This document shows, piece after piece, positions 35,345-43,449 of a DNA stretch of 64,000 bases. The position numbers and the translations under genes are program-made. Position 1 is the stretch's first letter. The number at the start of each line of letters is the position of its first letter. Source of the stretch: Muribaculum sp. (GTDB lineage Bacteria; Bacteroidota; Bacteroidia; Bacteroidales; Muribaculaceae); contig VSOZ01000002.1 in the NCBI GenBank assembly GCA_009775095.1, positions 62,001-126,000 on the forward strand. Reading direction: 5' to 3'. The notes under the pieces are model-generated. The model was not told the DNA's origin, did no database searches, and worked only from the letters and a program-made list of their open reading frames with translations.

Positions 35345-36265
35345 ATGAAAAAGATAATTTTTGCCATAGCCCTTTTTACGGGAATGCTTTCAGCTTCGGC
35401 ACAGACCGAATACTCGATACTCCGCGCCTGTCATCCCGATGACGTGAAACACTACGACACGGAGCAGCTACGCTCCCACTTCATGATGCCCAAAGTCATG
35501 GAGCAGGACAAAATCAACCTCACATACTCGCTCTATGACCGCATAGTCTACGGCGGTGTAGTGCCGGTAGCCAAAACGATGGTGCTCGAAACCATCGACC
35601 CGCTCAAGTCGGAGTACTTCCTTGAGCGCCGCGAACTCGGCGTGATCAACATAGGCGGCGACGGCATAGTGTCGGTCGACGGCAAGGACTACGAACTTCG
35701 CTTCAAGGACGCCCTCTACGTAGGACGCGGTAATAAAAACGTGACTTTCCGCAGCAAGGACTCCTCCAATCCCGCATGTTTCTACCTCAACTCTACACCG
35801 GCCCACAAGGCTTACAAGACCCAGCTCGTCACCATCGACGGACGCAAGGGCTCGATAAAGGCCAATTCGTTTGCCGCCGGCAAGATGGAGGAGAGCAACG
35901 ACCGAGTCATCAACCAGCTTATAGTAAACAATGTGCTTGAAGAGGGTCCATGCCAGCTTCAGATGGGACTCACCGAACTGAAGCCCGGAAGCGTGTGGAA
36001 TACCATGCCGGCCCACACCCATGACCGCCGCGTGGAGGTGTACTTCTACTTCAACGTGCCTGAGGGCAACGCCATATGCCACCTGATGGGCGAACCGCAG
36101 GAAAACCGACTGATATGGCTGCATGACCGTCAGGCTGTCATGGCCCCCGAATGGTCTATACATGCCGCCGCCGGCACGTCAAACTACATGTTCATCTGGG
36201 GCATGGGTGGCGAAAATCTCGACTACGGCGACATGGACAAGATAACATATCTTGAGATGAAATAA
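35345..36265 (+). CDS. kduI: 5-keto-4-deoxyuronate isomerase with a signal peptide
   Basis: 306 residues, about 25 longer than normal KduI because of an N-terminal signal peptide (MKKIIFAIALFTGMLSASA, cut near 19/20). Homology to the family begins at about YSILRACHPDDVKHYDTEQL (23-42) and runs to the end. The zinc ligands are present: His224 and His226 in PAHTHDRRVE, Glu231, and His273 in EWSIHAAAGTSNY. The enzyme converts 4-deoxy-L-threo-5-hexosulose uronate to 3-deoxy-D-glycero-2,5-hexodiulosonate. As the protein is predicted to be exported, this step should occur in the periplasm, before uptake. It follows the EIIC gene by 12 bases. Confidence 0.9.
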   Translation: MKKIIFAIALFTGMLSASAQTEYSILRACHPDDVKHYDTEQLRSHFMMPKVMEQDKINLTYSLYDRIVYGGVVPVAKTMVLETIDPLKSEYFLERRELGVINIGGDGIVSVDGKDYELRFKDALYVGRGNKNVTFRSKDSSNPACFYLNSTPAHKAYKTQLVTIDGRKGSIKANSFAAGKMEESNDRVINQLIVNNVLEEGPCQLQMGLTELKPGSVWNTMPAHTHDRRVEVYFYFNVPEGNAICHLMGEPQENRLIWLHDRQAVMAPEWSIHAAAGTSNYMFIWGMGGENLDYGDMDKITYLEMK

Positions 36266-36271
36266 GACGTA

Positions 36272-37582
36272 ATGGACAACGATTTCAAGGAGGTATCCGA
36301 AAACTATACCATACCGGAAGCCATACGCGAAGCCCGGCGCTGTCTGGGTTGCAAGGTGCCCGGATGCAAGAAAGGATGCCCCGTCAGCAACGATATTCCC
36401 GAGTGGATTGCCGAACTTGCCAAAGGCAACTTCGGCAATGCCATGTCAATAATACACCGCCGGAGCAACCTGCCGGCAGTGTGTGGACGCGTATGCGCCC
36501 ATGAACGGCAGTGCGAGGGCAACTGTGTGCTCGGCAAGAAGGGCGCACATATAAATATAGGTAAACTCGAACGTTTCGTAGCCGACTTCGACTCTGAAGC
36601 CGGCCTCGCACATGAAGCGATACCCGAGAAGTCTCGCGGACGCGTGGCGGTAATAGGCAGCGGTCCGGCAGGGCTTACAATTGCCGGCGACCTGTCTCGT
36701 CAGGGATTTGCCGTAGAGATTTTTGAGATGGAGCCTGAACCGGGCGGTGTGCTCATGTTCGGCATACCCGAATACCGCCTGCCCAAAGAGGTGGTGCGCC
36801 GTGAAATAAAAAAAATAGAAAATCTCGGGGTGACATTTCATCTCAACACCACCATAGGCCGTGACTTCACTGTCGATGATCTTTTCGCCAAAGGCTTCGA
36901 CGCCATATTCATGGGTACCGGCACGGGCAAACCCAAAAAGCTCGACATCCCCGGCATAAACCATCGCGGTGTACGTCAGGCCATATGGTTTCTGCGCCGC
37001 GTAAGCCTGTTTCAGAACGGCAATATAGACCGCAAAGAGGTAATAGTAAGCGACGGCGACAAAGTGTTTGTAATCGGATGCGGCAACACGGCCATAGATG
37101 CGGCACGCACTGCCGTACGCATGGGAGCGGCGGAAGTCACCGTAGTCTATCACCGCACAATCAACGAAATGAAGGCGCTTCGTTCCGAGTATGACGATGC
37201 CGTGGCTGAAGGAGTGAAATTTTTGTGGAACTCTTCGGTCAAAGAGATAACCGGCTCCGAGGGCACACGCCTGAGCCACATAGTCATTGACACGGAAGGC
37301 ACACCCCGTACTGTCGAGGCCGACAGACTCATACTCGCCGTAGGCAGTGCGCCGGCAGCGCGAATAGTATCGACCACCGAAGGTATAGAAGTCGACGACA
37401 AAGGATATGTGCTTACCCGCGACACCCCTTACGGCATGACTACACGCGCCGGAGTATTTGCAGGCGGCGACGTAACCAACCGTCCGGCCACAGTGGTACA
37501 CGCCATGCAGGATGCCAAGAACGTGGCCGAAGGAATAGCCCGCTACGTAGACGCGGTAAAATTGATGGAGTTAATCAAATAA
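36272..37582 (+). CDS. GltD-like NAD(P)-dependent oxidoreductase with Fe-S domain
   Basis: 436 residues, cytoplasmic. The N-terminal Fer4_20-type domain (10-115) has two Cys sets: Cys24, 27, 32, 36 and Cys71, 75, 81, 85. Then an FAD-binding GSGPAG (129-134), EMEPEPGGVLMFGIPEYRLP (about 152-171) and an NAD(P)-binding IGCGNTAIDAA (about 267-277), ending in AGGDVTNRPATVVHAMQDAK. It matches the small subunit of glutamate synthase and NfnB-like subunits, but no large glutamate synthase gene is nearby. It begins 6 bases after kduI. It may regenerate NAD(P)H for KduD or act with an outside partner; the link is unproven. Confidence 0.85.
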   Translation: MDNDFKEVSENYTIPEAIREARRCLGCKVPGCKKGCPVSNDIPEWIAELAKGNFGNAMSIIHRRSNLPAVCGRVCAHERQCEGNCVLGKKGAHINIGKLERFVADFDSEAGLAHEAIPEKSRGRVAVIGSGPAGLTIAGDLSRQGFAVEIFEMEPEPGGVLMFGIPEYRLPKEVVRREIKKIENLGVTFHLNTTIGRDFTVDDLFAKGFDAIFMGTGTGKPKKLDIPGINHRGVRQAIWFLRRVSLFQNGNIDRKEVIVSDGDKVFVIGCGNTAIDAARTAVRMGAAEVTVVYHRTINEMKALRSEYDDAVAEGVKFLWNSSVKEITGSEGTRLSHIVIDTEGTPRTVEADRLILAVGSAPAARIVSTTEGIEVDDKGYVLTRDTPYGMTTRAGVFAGGDVTNRPATVVHAMQDAKNVAEGIARYVDAVKLMELIK

Positions 37583-37592
37583 TTTAACAGTT

Positions 37593-37626
37593 ATTGCACT
37601 CGGTTGAGAGAATAGTCTTAACTTTA
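37593..37626 (+). promoter_or_regulatory. Possible internal promoter of kdgK
   Basis: ATTG (37593-37596), 22 bases, TAACTTTA (37619-37626), one mismatch at the last base. It lies 66 bases before the kdgK start in a 109-base gap, and would let kdgK and the aldolase gene be expressed apart from the uptake genes. Confidence 0.45.
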
Positions 37627-37691
37627 CGGTCGCATAACCGATAACCTGAAACTTACAGGGTGCTTGACGGCACTCTCTAAAACAAGACAAT

Positions 37692-38711
37692 ATGAAAGTT
37701 ATAACACTCGGCGAGATCATGCTCCGCCTTTCCACGCCCGGTTTTGACCGCTTCGTTCAGGTCGACAGTTTTGACGCCTGCTACGGTGGCGGCGAGGCCA
37801 ATGTGGCTGTCAGTTGCGCCAATTACGGCCACGACGCTTACTTTGTAAGCAAACTCCCGAAACATGAGATAGGTCAGGCCGCGCTCAACGCGCTGCGCCG
37901 CTACGGAGTACACACCGATTACATAACCCGCGGAGGCGACCGTGTCGGCATATACTACCTCGAGACGGGAGCATCGATGCGTCCGTCGAAGGTAATATAT
38001 GACCGTGCCCACTCCTCCATAGCCGAAGCCGTGCCTGAAGACTTCGACTTCGATGCTATCATGGAGGGTGCCGACTGGTTTCACTGGAGCGGCATAACCC
38101 CGTCTATCAGCGACAAGGCCGCCGAACTTACCCGTCTGGCATGTGAAGCCGCCAAGCGCCACGGAGTCACCGTCAGCGTAGACCTCAACTTCCGCAAGAA
38201 GCTGTGGACAAGCGAGAAGGCACAGTCGATAATGCGTCCGCTGATGAAGTATGTCGACGTATGTATAGGCAATGAGGAAGATGCCGAACTCTGCCTCGGA
38301 TTCAAGCCCGACAGCGATGTCGAGGGCGGCAACACCGATGCCGAGGGTTACAAAGGCATTTTCAAAGCCATGATGAAAGAGTTCGGCTTCAAGTATGTCG
38401 TATCGACACTGCGTGAGTCCTTCTCGGCCACCCACAACGGCTGGAAAGGCATGATATACAACGGCACAGACTTCTATGTGTCGAAACGCTATGACATAAA
38501 CCCGATAATCGACCGCGTGGGTGGAGGCGACTCATTCTCGGGCGGCCTTATACACGGACTTCTGACAATGCCTTCGCAGGAGGAAGCGCTTGAATTTGCA
38601 GTGGCCGCATCGGCACTCAAACAGACCGTGCCCGGCGACTTCAACATGATGTCGGCCGACGAAGTAAAAGCACTTGCCGGAGGCGCCGCCAACGGTCGCG
38701 TACAGCGTTAA
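37692..38711 (+). CDS. kdgK: 2-keto-3-deoxygluconate kinase, PfkB family
   Basis: 339 residues, no signal peptide. PfkB features: GEIMLRLSTPG near the start, GGGEANVAV (33-41) which contacts the sugar, and RVGGGDSFSGGLIHGL with the catalytic base Asp280. It phosphorylates 2-keto-3-deoxygluconate with ATP to KDPG in the cytoplasm. The KDPG aldolase gene follows 30 bases later, and kduD and kduI upstream supply the substrate, so the assignment of kdgK rests on both motifs and context. Confidence 0.92.
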   Translation: MKVITLGEIMLRLSTPGFDRFVQVDSFDACYGGGEANVAVSCANYGHDAYFVSKLPKHEIGQAALNALRRYGVHTDYITRGGDRVGIYYLETGASMRPSKVIYDRAHSSIAEAVPEDFDFDAIMEGADWFHWSGITPSISDKAAELTRLACEAAKRHGVTVSVDLNFRKKLWTSEKAQSIMRPLMKYVDVCIGNEEDAELCLGFKPDSDVEGGNTDAEGYKGIFKAMMKEFGFKYVVSTLRESFSATHNGWKGMIYNGTDFYVSKRYDINPIIDRVGGGDSFSGGLIHGLLTMPSQEEALEFAVAASALKQTVPGDFNMMSADEVKALAGGAANGRVQR

Positions 38712-38741
38712 CCGGTCAAGAAATCAATAAAGCAATTAACT

Positions 38742-39410
38742 ATGGCAAGATTTGATAAGCAGTCGGTACTGGCCAAGATAGGCGCTACCGGCATGGTGCC
38801 CGTATTTTACCACTCCGATTTGGAAATAGCCAAGAAGGTGCTGAAAGCATGCTATGACGGAGGTGTACGCGCATTTGAATTTACCAACCGCGGCGACTTC
38901 GCCCATGAGATATTCGGAGCATTAGTCAAATATGCGGCCGTAGAGTGTCCCGAAATGGCTGTAGGCGTCGGCTCTATAGTTGACCCGGCCACCGCCGCTC
39001 TGTATCTGCAACTCGGAGCATGCTTCGTTGTAGGACCGCTGTTTAACCCCGAGGTAGCCAAGGTGTGCAACCGCCGTCTTGTAGCATACACTCCGGGATG
39101 CGGCAGTATATCGGAAGTCGGCTTCGCTCAGGAAGCGGGATGCGACTTGTGCAAAGTATTTCCCGGCGACGTGCTCGGACCGAAGTTTGTCAAAGGACTT
39201 CTCGCTCCCATGCCGTGGTCAAAACTCATGGTTACCGGCGGGGTCGAACCTACGGAGGAAAATATAACTTCATGGCTTAAAGCCGGAGTATACTGTGTGG
39301 GCATGGGATCTAAGCTATTTCCCAAAGACCGCATAGCCGCTGCCGACTGGACTTACATCACCGACAAGTGTCGCGAGGCTCTCGGCTATGTAGCCGCTAA
39401 CAGAAAGTGA
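38742..39410 (+). CDS. KDPG / 4-hydroxy-2-oxoglutarate aldolase
   Basis: 222 residues, a class I aldolase of the KDPG/KHG family. Schiff-base Lys138 in CDLCKVFPGD and proton-shuttling Glu46 in AFEFTNRG are present; MVTGGV near the end binds the phosphate. It splits KDPG to pyruvate and glyceraldehyde-3-phosphate, the last step of the pathway encoded from 33 kb onwards. The terminator at 39.43 kb follows, closing the operon. The symbol could be kdgA or eda; neither is preferred. Confidence 0.92.
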   Translation: MARFDKQSVLAKIGATGMVPVFYHSDLEIAKKVLKACYDGGVRAFEFTNRGDFAHEIFGALVKYAAVECPEMAVGVGSIVDPATAALYLQLGACFVVGPLFNPEVAKVCNRRLVAYTPGCGSISEVGFAQEAGCDLCKVFPGDVLGPKFVKGLLAPMPWSKLMVTGGVEPTEENITSWLKAGVYCVGMGSKLFPKDRIAAADWTYITDKCREALGYVAANRK

Positions 39411-39431
39411 CACCACCAACATGAAATAAAC

Positions 39432-39459
39432 AAAAAAGGCGCCTTTCGGCGCCTTTTTT
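39432..39459. terminator. Bidirectional rho-independent terminator
   Basis: AAAAAAGGCGCC-TTTC-GGCGCCTTTTTT: a 10-12 base-pair stem with A-run on one side and T-run on the other, so it can end both the aldolase transcript (plus) and the fimbrillin-like gene (minus). Confidence 0.9.
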
Positions 39460-39471
39460 AGTATCGTGATT

Positions 39472-40620
39472 TTAATATCTTGATATGTCGATGGTCTCAA
39501 TGCCTTGCAGGTCGTTAAGCTCGAACCCGGTAGAGTTCCATGTCTCCACGACCACCTGCTTTGTTCCGGGATCGGGTATCTCCATGGCTCCACCTATGGC
39601 ATATCCGGCACCATGATTTCCCGAGAGGATAGAACCAAACACATTGTCGCCCGTGAAATAAGGGAACACGAATTTTGATCCGCTGAAGTCAAAGCTCAAT
39701 ATGCCGTAGCCCTCCATAGGCTGCATGTCGTCGCCTCCGACGTTAAGCGACACCTCTTCGGTCATGGCCGGCACAAACACAAGGCCCGTGTCGGTAAGCA
39801 CAAGACGGAACTTGTATTGGAAGCCTGTACGCATCTCCACCTCCGGGATGTTGACCACGTAAGTCTTGCCGTCGATTGCTGCGGTAAGAGTAGCCGGTTT
39901 ACCCTTTGTCGAGAAGGGTATGACCCACATCTGCGGCAACTCGGTGGTCCATCCGTTACCGTTTACGGTCTTTGACACCGATAAAGTGAACTGTTCCTTA
40001 CCCTTGCCGGTAATCTTTCCGGTACCGACATTCATTGTACCTGAAGTAAACACCTGCTCGCCGGCAACACTCAATGACGTAAGAGCACCTGCGCCGGAAT
40101 AGCCCTGAGCCACGATATTGAACATAGCAAGACTAAGAGCATGCTTCATGTTCAACTTCACATTATGGGTAGTGAATGATGCGGGCACAAACTCTCCGGA
40201 GTAAAGCAGGTCGACCTGATCGGATATATTCACCGGTATGGCTGCCGGATCGGTATTGGCCGAGTTGAAAGGAGCCACTGCGTATAGAAACGCATTCTGG
40301 CCCTGCTGTATACGTACTTCCGGGGCCAAAGTCCACTTGCCCGAGGCGTGGGAGGCTTTTACATTGGCCACAATGTCGGGAGCGTCGATGCGGCCGTAAG
40401 TCTTGGCCCATACATTCATCTCGTCACCGTCGTTAAATTTGAGCACTACAGGTGCTTTGGTTATGACTTCCGTAGTTATACCTACGGCCACGGACTTGTC
40501 ATCGGGAGCCGGACCGGGTCCGTCGGGATTATCTTCCTTACCACCTCCGCATGCAGTCACGGTCACGGCGGTCAGCAACGCTACCGCACCGAGCATGCAG
40601 TTTTTATATATCTTTTTCAT
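39472..40620 (-). CDS. Fimbrillin-like lipoprotein
   Basis: 382 residues with a lipoprotein signal (VTVTAC, Cys24) followed by a Gly/Pro/Asp linker (GGGKEDNPDGPGPAPDD). The mature part has VGITTEVITKAPVVLKFNDGDEMNVWAKTYG, YAVAPFNS, HNVKLNMKHALSLAMFNI and WVIPFSTKG, the recurring positions of the Bacteroidetes fimbrillin/FimA-Mfa-like fold, so it may be a fimbrial subunit, anchor or tip. The C-terminal 90 residues are an additional beta region. It is transcribed after the C10 protease gene (18-base gap), and could be matured or processed by it, although arginine gingipain-like sites were not checked. Confidence 0.72.
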   Translation of the reverse strand: MKKIYKNCMLGAVALLTAVTVTACGGGKEDNPDGPGPAPDDKSVAVGITTEVITKAPVVLKFNDGDEMNVWAKTYGRIDAPDIVANVKASHASGKWTLAPEVRIQQGQNAFLYAVAPFNSANTDPAAIPVNISDQVDLLYSGEFVPASFTTHNVKLNMKHALSLAMFNIVAQGYSGAGALTSLSVAGEQVFTSGTMNVGTGKITGKGKEQFTLSVSKTVNGNGWTTELPQMWVIPFSTKGKPATLTAAIDGKTYVVNIPEVEMRTGFQYKFRLVLTDTGLVFVPAMTEEVSLNVGGDDMQPMEGYGILSFDFSGSKFVFPYFTGDNVFGSILSGNHGAGYAIGGAMEIPDPGTKQVVVETWNSTGFELNDLQGIETIDISRY

Positions 40621-40638
40621 AATCGGATATTCGTTTTA

Positions 40639-42252
40639 TTATTTCACAATCTTGATTTTTCGCACTTCGGTACCGCATCGGAGTTCAAGTATGTTAGCTC
40701 CGTCGGAAAGGTCGGTTTTGTTGAACGTAAGTTCGGGGAGCGGCTCGATGGCACCCTCTTTTATCTTCACACCGGCTTGATTGGTAATCGTATATGACAC
40801 ATTGTGCTTTGTCTTGAGAGTAAACGCGCCTATGGTGCGGTTGTAAGACAACGAAGTGGCCTCCTCTATGCTCCGCCACGGCATAACCGCTATGGAGAAG
40901 CCCTGTACGAGCGACTCGCCGCTTGCACCGTCGGTCACCTCGATATCGACAGCTATCGTACCTTCCGACTTATCGAGCTTACGTGTGGTCTTCAACATGC
41001 CGTTATCTACGGTAAAAGGTACCTCGGCATAAGAGTCGGTCGAGGAGTTGTACATGCCGCGTACGCTGAAAGTCATTGATGAAGCGGGGGCCTCGCCGTT
41101 GACAATGATACTGCCGACAATCGAACCGGCATCAAGCCCCTCCTCAATCTCCGTATTGCTGAGAGTGATGCTACGCAACAGACGGTCGGGAGCACCGATA
41201 CCGATAATAATCACATGATAATCATCAAAAAAGTAGGGCGCATCGCGAAGGTTGTCGAGGCGGAAATATCCGTCGCCGCTACCGCCCCAACCCCAATTGA
41301 CATGGAAGCTGTTGTTCCCGTCAAATCCGTCGACATTGAAGCTGTGGCCGGCATTTTTATCCGTATCCACGGCATTGTATATGACCGCACGTCCGGCATT
41401 CAGTTCATTTAGCACAAGCCGCTCCCAGTCGCCTTTATATGCACTGCGCCACACATAGGTCACATCGTTGCCGTAACCGAAATGATCACGAAGACCGTTT
41501 GATATGCGGTCGACCTCGTTGGAGGGTATACCTGATCCGTCTACACCGTAGTTCATCCTCACACTCATGCCGGCATGATAAAGGAAACGGGCTACCTCGT
41601 CATATGAGTTCGCGCCCGATATAATATCGTCCCAGTTATATGCGCGTTCGCTGTCAAAGTTTATGCGTTGTGTACCATAACCGGCAGCGGCATATGATAC
41701 CGAACCTTTTGGACGAGGAGGATACTGCTGCACGCTCATAGCCTGTCCCATGGCCACGGCGACACAGCCGACAAGCGCTTTGTCGTCGCCCGTACCGGGA
41801 CAATACTTATTGAACGGAGCGGGCTGGTTCCACTTCATCTTGATAAGCGGCTCCACCGACGCACCGGCACGTGAACGTATCATGACCGGATCGGCCCAAG
41901 CCTTCTGAGTGGCGCCCGAGCGGGCTGCGCTCACGACAAGTTTCTTATACTCGCCAAACATATAACGCAGATTGTCGGGAGCCGAACCGAGACTGAGATG
42001 ACCGTTGGGAGAGTAACCTATCACCGGCTCCACATTATCGTCGGCGGCAATAATGACCCATCCCTGCGGAGCGAAGTTGACAATGTAGCAACCTCCGTCT
42101 ATGCTCTCGACGCTTCTGACCGAATGGCTGACTCCGTTTACACTGTTGATAAAGGCGGTGGCGGCCGATGAAGCACGTGTACGGTCGACGGGCAACGCCC
42201 ATGCCGTAATGCAACATGTCGCCACAAGCATGCTTATGACAAATTTCTTCAT
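40639..42252 (-). CDS. Streptopain-like cysteine protease, peptidase family C10
   Basis: 537 residues: signal peptide (MKKFVISMLVATCCITAWA), propeptide (about 20-130), catalytic domain with Cys163 in LVGCVAVAMGQAM and His303 in NAGHSFNVDGF, then WGWGGSGDGYFRL. After the protease come beta domains and a last segment (about 465-537) of NRTIGAFTLKTKHNV ... LELRCGTEVRKIKIVK, which looks like a type A C-terminal sorting domain of type IX secretion. So the product is probably secreted or surface bound. It should cleave proteins in an SpeB/interpain-like way. An unusual set of direct repeats lies directly upstream of its start. Confidence 0.88.
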   Translation of the reverse strand: MKKFVISMLVATCCITAWALPVDRTRASSAATAFINSVNGVSHSVRSVESIDGGCYIVNFAPQGWVIIAADDNVEPVIGYSPNGHLSLGSAPDNLRYMFGEYKKLVVSAARSGATQKAWADPVMIRSRAGASVEPLIKMKWNQPAPFNKYCPGTGDDKALVGCVAVAMGQAMSVQQYPPRPKGSVSYAAAGYGTQRINFDSERAYNWDDIISGANSYDEVARFLYHAGMSVRMNYGVDGSGIPSNEVDRISNGLRDHFGYGNDVTYVWRSAYKGDWERLVLNELNAGRAVIYNAVDTDKNAGHSFNVDGFDGNNSFHVNWGWGGSGDGYFRLDNLRDAPYFFDDYHVIIIGIGAPDRLLRSITLSNTEIEEGLDAGSIVGSIIVNGEAPASSMTFSVRGMYNSSTDSYAEVPFTVDNGMLKTTRKLDKSEGTIAVDIEVTDGASGESLVQGFSIAVMPWRSIEEATSLSYNRTIGAFTLKTKHNVSYTITNQAGVKIKEGAIEPLPELTFNKTDLSDGANILELRCGTEVRKIKIVK

Positions 42253-42279
42253 AATGCTGATTGGTATAATGCTGATTTT

Positions 42280-42329
42280 ACTACAAAAATTAATTTCTTA
42301 CTACAAAAAAGACTACGTCTGACTACAAA
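42280..42329. repeat. Three ACTACAAA repeats spaced 20 and 22 bases
   Basis: ACTACAAA occurs at 42280, 42300 and 42322, with a shorter ACTAC at 42312. On the minus strand these read TTTGTAGT and lie 28-77 bases upstream of the C10 protease start, on the same helical face. Function unknown; they may be activator sites or overlapping -33 elements. Confidence 0.6.
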
Positions 42330-42374
42330 TAACCGAAATAAATCGCAATTTGCCAAACAAAACAGCTTAATTTT

Positions 42375-42416
42375 CAAAAAATAGGCTGTCATTATCTACT
42401 ATAAAGCTATTTTTTG
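42375..42416. terminator. AT-rich hairpin, probable terminator of the HARE-type gene unit
   Basis: CAAAAAATAGGCT (42375-42387) pairs with AGCTATTTTTTG (42405-42416) with one bulged G. It lies between the stop of the small ORF (42487) and the C10 promoter region. The rest of the 42253-42486 gap has no gene that I can see. Confidence 0.45.
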
Positions 42417-42486
42417 AGCTATCGATTAGATACCGATATTGCAACCGGAGTTTTCATTGTTATTATATTTAAGATGATCGAATAAT

Positions 42487-42564
42487 TTAAAAGGGCAATT
42501 CGTTACCGTATACCTCCTCCGGTTCGAGATATCCTTCGGTTGTGTATACAATATATTCATTCAT
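42487..42564 (-). CDS. 25-residue small ORF, possibly a truncated gene
   Basis: From ATG 42564 the frame reads MNEYIVYTTEGYLEPEEVYGNELPF and stops at 42487. It begins three bases after the stop of the HARE-type gene and is therefore probably co-transcribed. The beginning recalls short Bacteroidetes proteins starting MKEYIVYTTEGY, which are normally about 65 residues long, so this could be the N-terminal remnant of one. Protein expression is not shown. Confidence 0.4.
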   Translation of the reverse strand: MNEYIVYTTEGYLEPEEVYGNELPF

Positions 42565-42567
42565 GGC

Positions 42568-43278
42568 TTACCAAATTAAATGTTCTTGTAGTGAAAGATT
42601 AGAGTGCAAGGATGCTACCTTATCATAAGATAGAAATCTGACTCTGGATTTTATCGGTGAGAAAATAGAAGCATCTATTTTATCATTAAATTCATTTTCT
42701 CTATGAATGTTTGCCACTATATAGAACGAGGAAAAGAAATCTTGAAGTTCATAGAATTTTGATAAAGAGTTTTTAATATCAGTAGTATGCTCTACCTCAT
42801 AAAAATGAGTTGGCATATTTCTTTCATTGAACCATATTACATCTACAGTACGAGCCTTACGTAATAAAGTCTCAAATGTGAATTGTGGAATGATCTTATG
42901 GTCGGTTAAATCTCCCAACTTCCTGTCTAAAAACAATCGATGTCGGTCCTGTGGCGGAACGTATGTTGAAGTATTTCTATAATGGCCTATTTCCACCAAA
43001 AGTCCTTGATAATAAGCATGATTGAATATCTCTTCACTTCTAAAGTCTCCAGATTCAATTTTAAATTTCTGAAAAATTTTATCTCTTGACTCTTCAAGAG
43101 CCCAAAGACCCGGTTGAATTCTGAAAATTGCATCACTATTCTGCACAATCCTCCTGACACTGGCTTGCGGAGTTTTAGTTTTCCATGTCGAAAAGTCTAT
43201 AACTTCATTAAGCCGGCGCAAAGTTGCGTATCCACCTTGACTACGCAGTGTTTCAATAACTTGTTGTTCTTGGGTCAT
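42568..43278 (-). CDS. HARE-HTH protein with nuclease-like C-terminal domain
   Basis: 236 residues from ATG 43278 (ATG 43296 would add six; the frame extends to a TTG at 43332). Residues 1-70 (TQEQQVIETLRSQGGYATLRRL ... VRRIVQNSDAIFRIQPGLWALEE) fit the HARE-HTH winged helix, known from HB1, ASXL and restriction endonucleases. Residues 100-200 contain VDVIWFN and FYEVEHTTDIKNSL, where an Asp and an E-x-E could be a PD-(D/E)xK-like site; this is inference. No methyltransferase or specificity subunit is near. The gene is clearly AT-richer than its neighbours and has its own promoter, so acquisition by transfer is likely. A restriction or defence role is possible. Confidence 0.6.
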   Translation of the reverse strand: MTQEQQVIETLRSQGGYATLRRLNEVIDFSTWKTKTPQASVRRIVQNSDAIFRIQPGLWALEESRDKIFQKFKIESGDFRSEEIFNHAYYQGLLVEIGHYRNTSTYVPPQDRHRLFLDRKLGDLTDHKIIPQFTFETLLRKARTVDVIWFNERNMPTHFYEVEHTTDIKNSLSKFYELQDFFSSFYIVANIHRENEFNDKIDASIFSPIKSRVRFLSYDKVASLHSNLSLQEHLIW

Positions 43279-43419
43279 TTTACAGCAAAACTCCATCGGC
43301 AGTAATTTGAGGGCCGGCCGCGCCTGTAACAACTGCTTCCGGAGTCTTATAATCCGGTTGGTTTAACGACTTTATTAAACCTATCGGCCATTTTCAAATG
43401 TTTATAGTTATCCTATATA

Positions 43420-43449
43420 CAAATATACAAAGAATTTCCGGTCTTACAA
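43420..43449 (-). promoter_or_regulatory. Bacteroidetes-type promoter of the HARE-type gene
   Basis: On the minus strand TTG (43449-43447), 19 bases, TATATTTG (43427-43420) matches the consensus exactly. Transcription would start near 43413, some 135 bases before the start codon. Confidence 0.7.

Noticed and set aside
36272..37582. Glutamate synthase small subunit (gltD) symbol
   Set aside because: No gltB is near and the context is uronate catabolism, so the symbol would overstate what is known.
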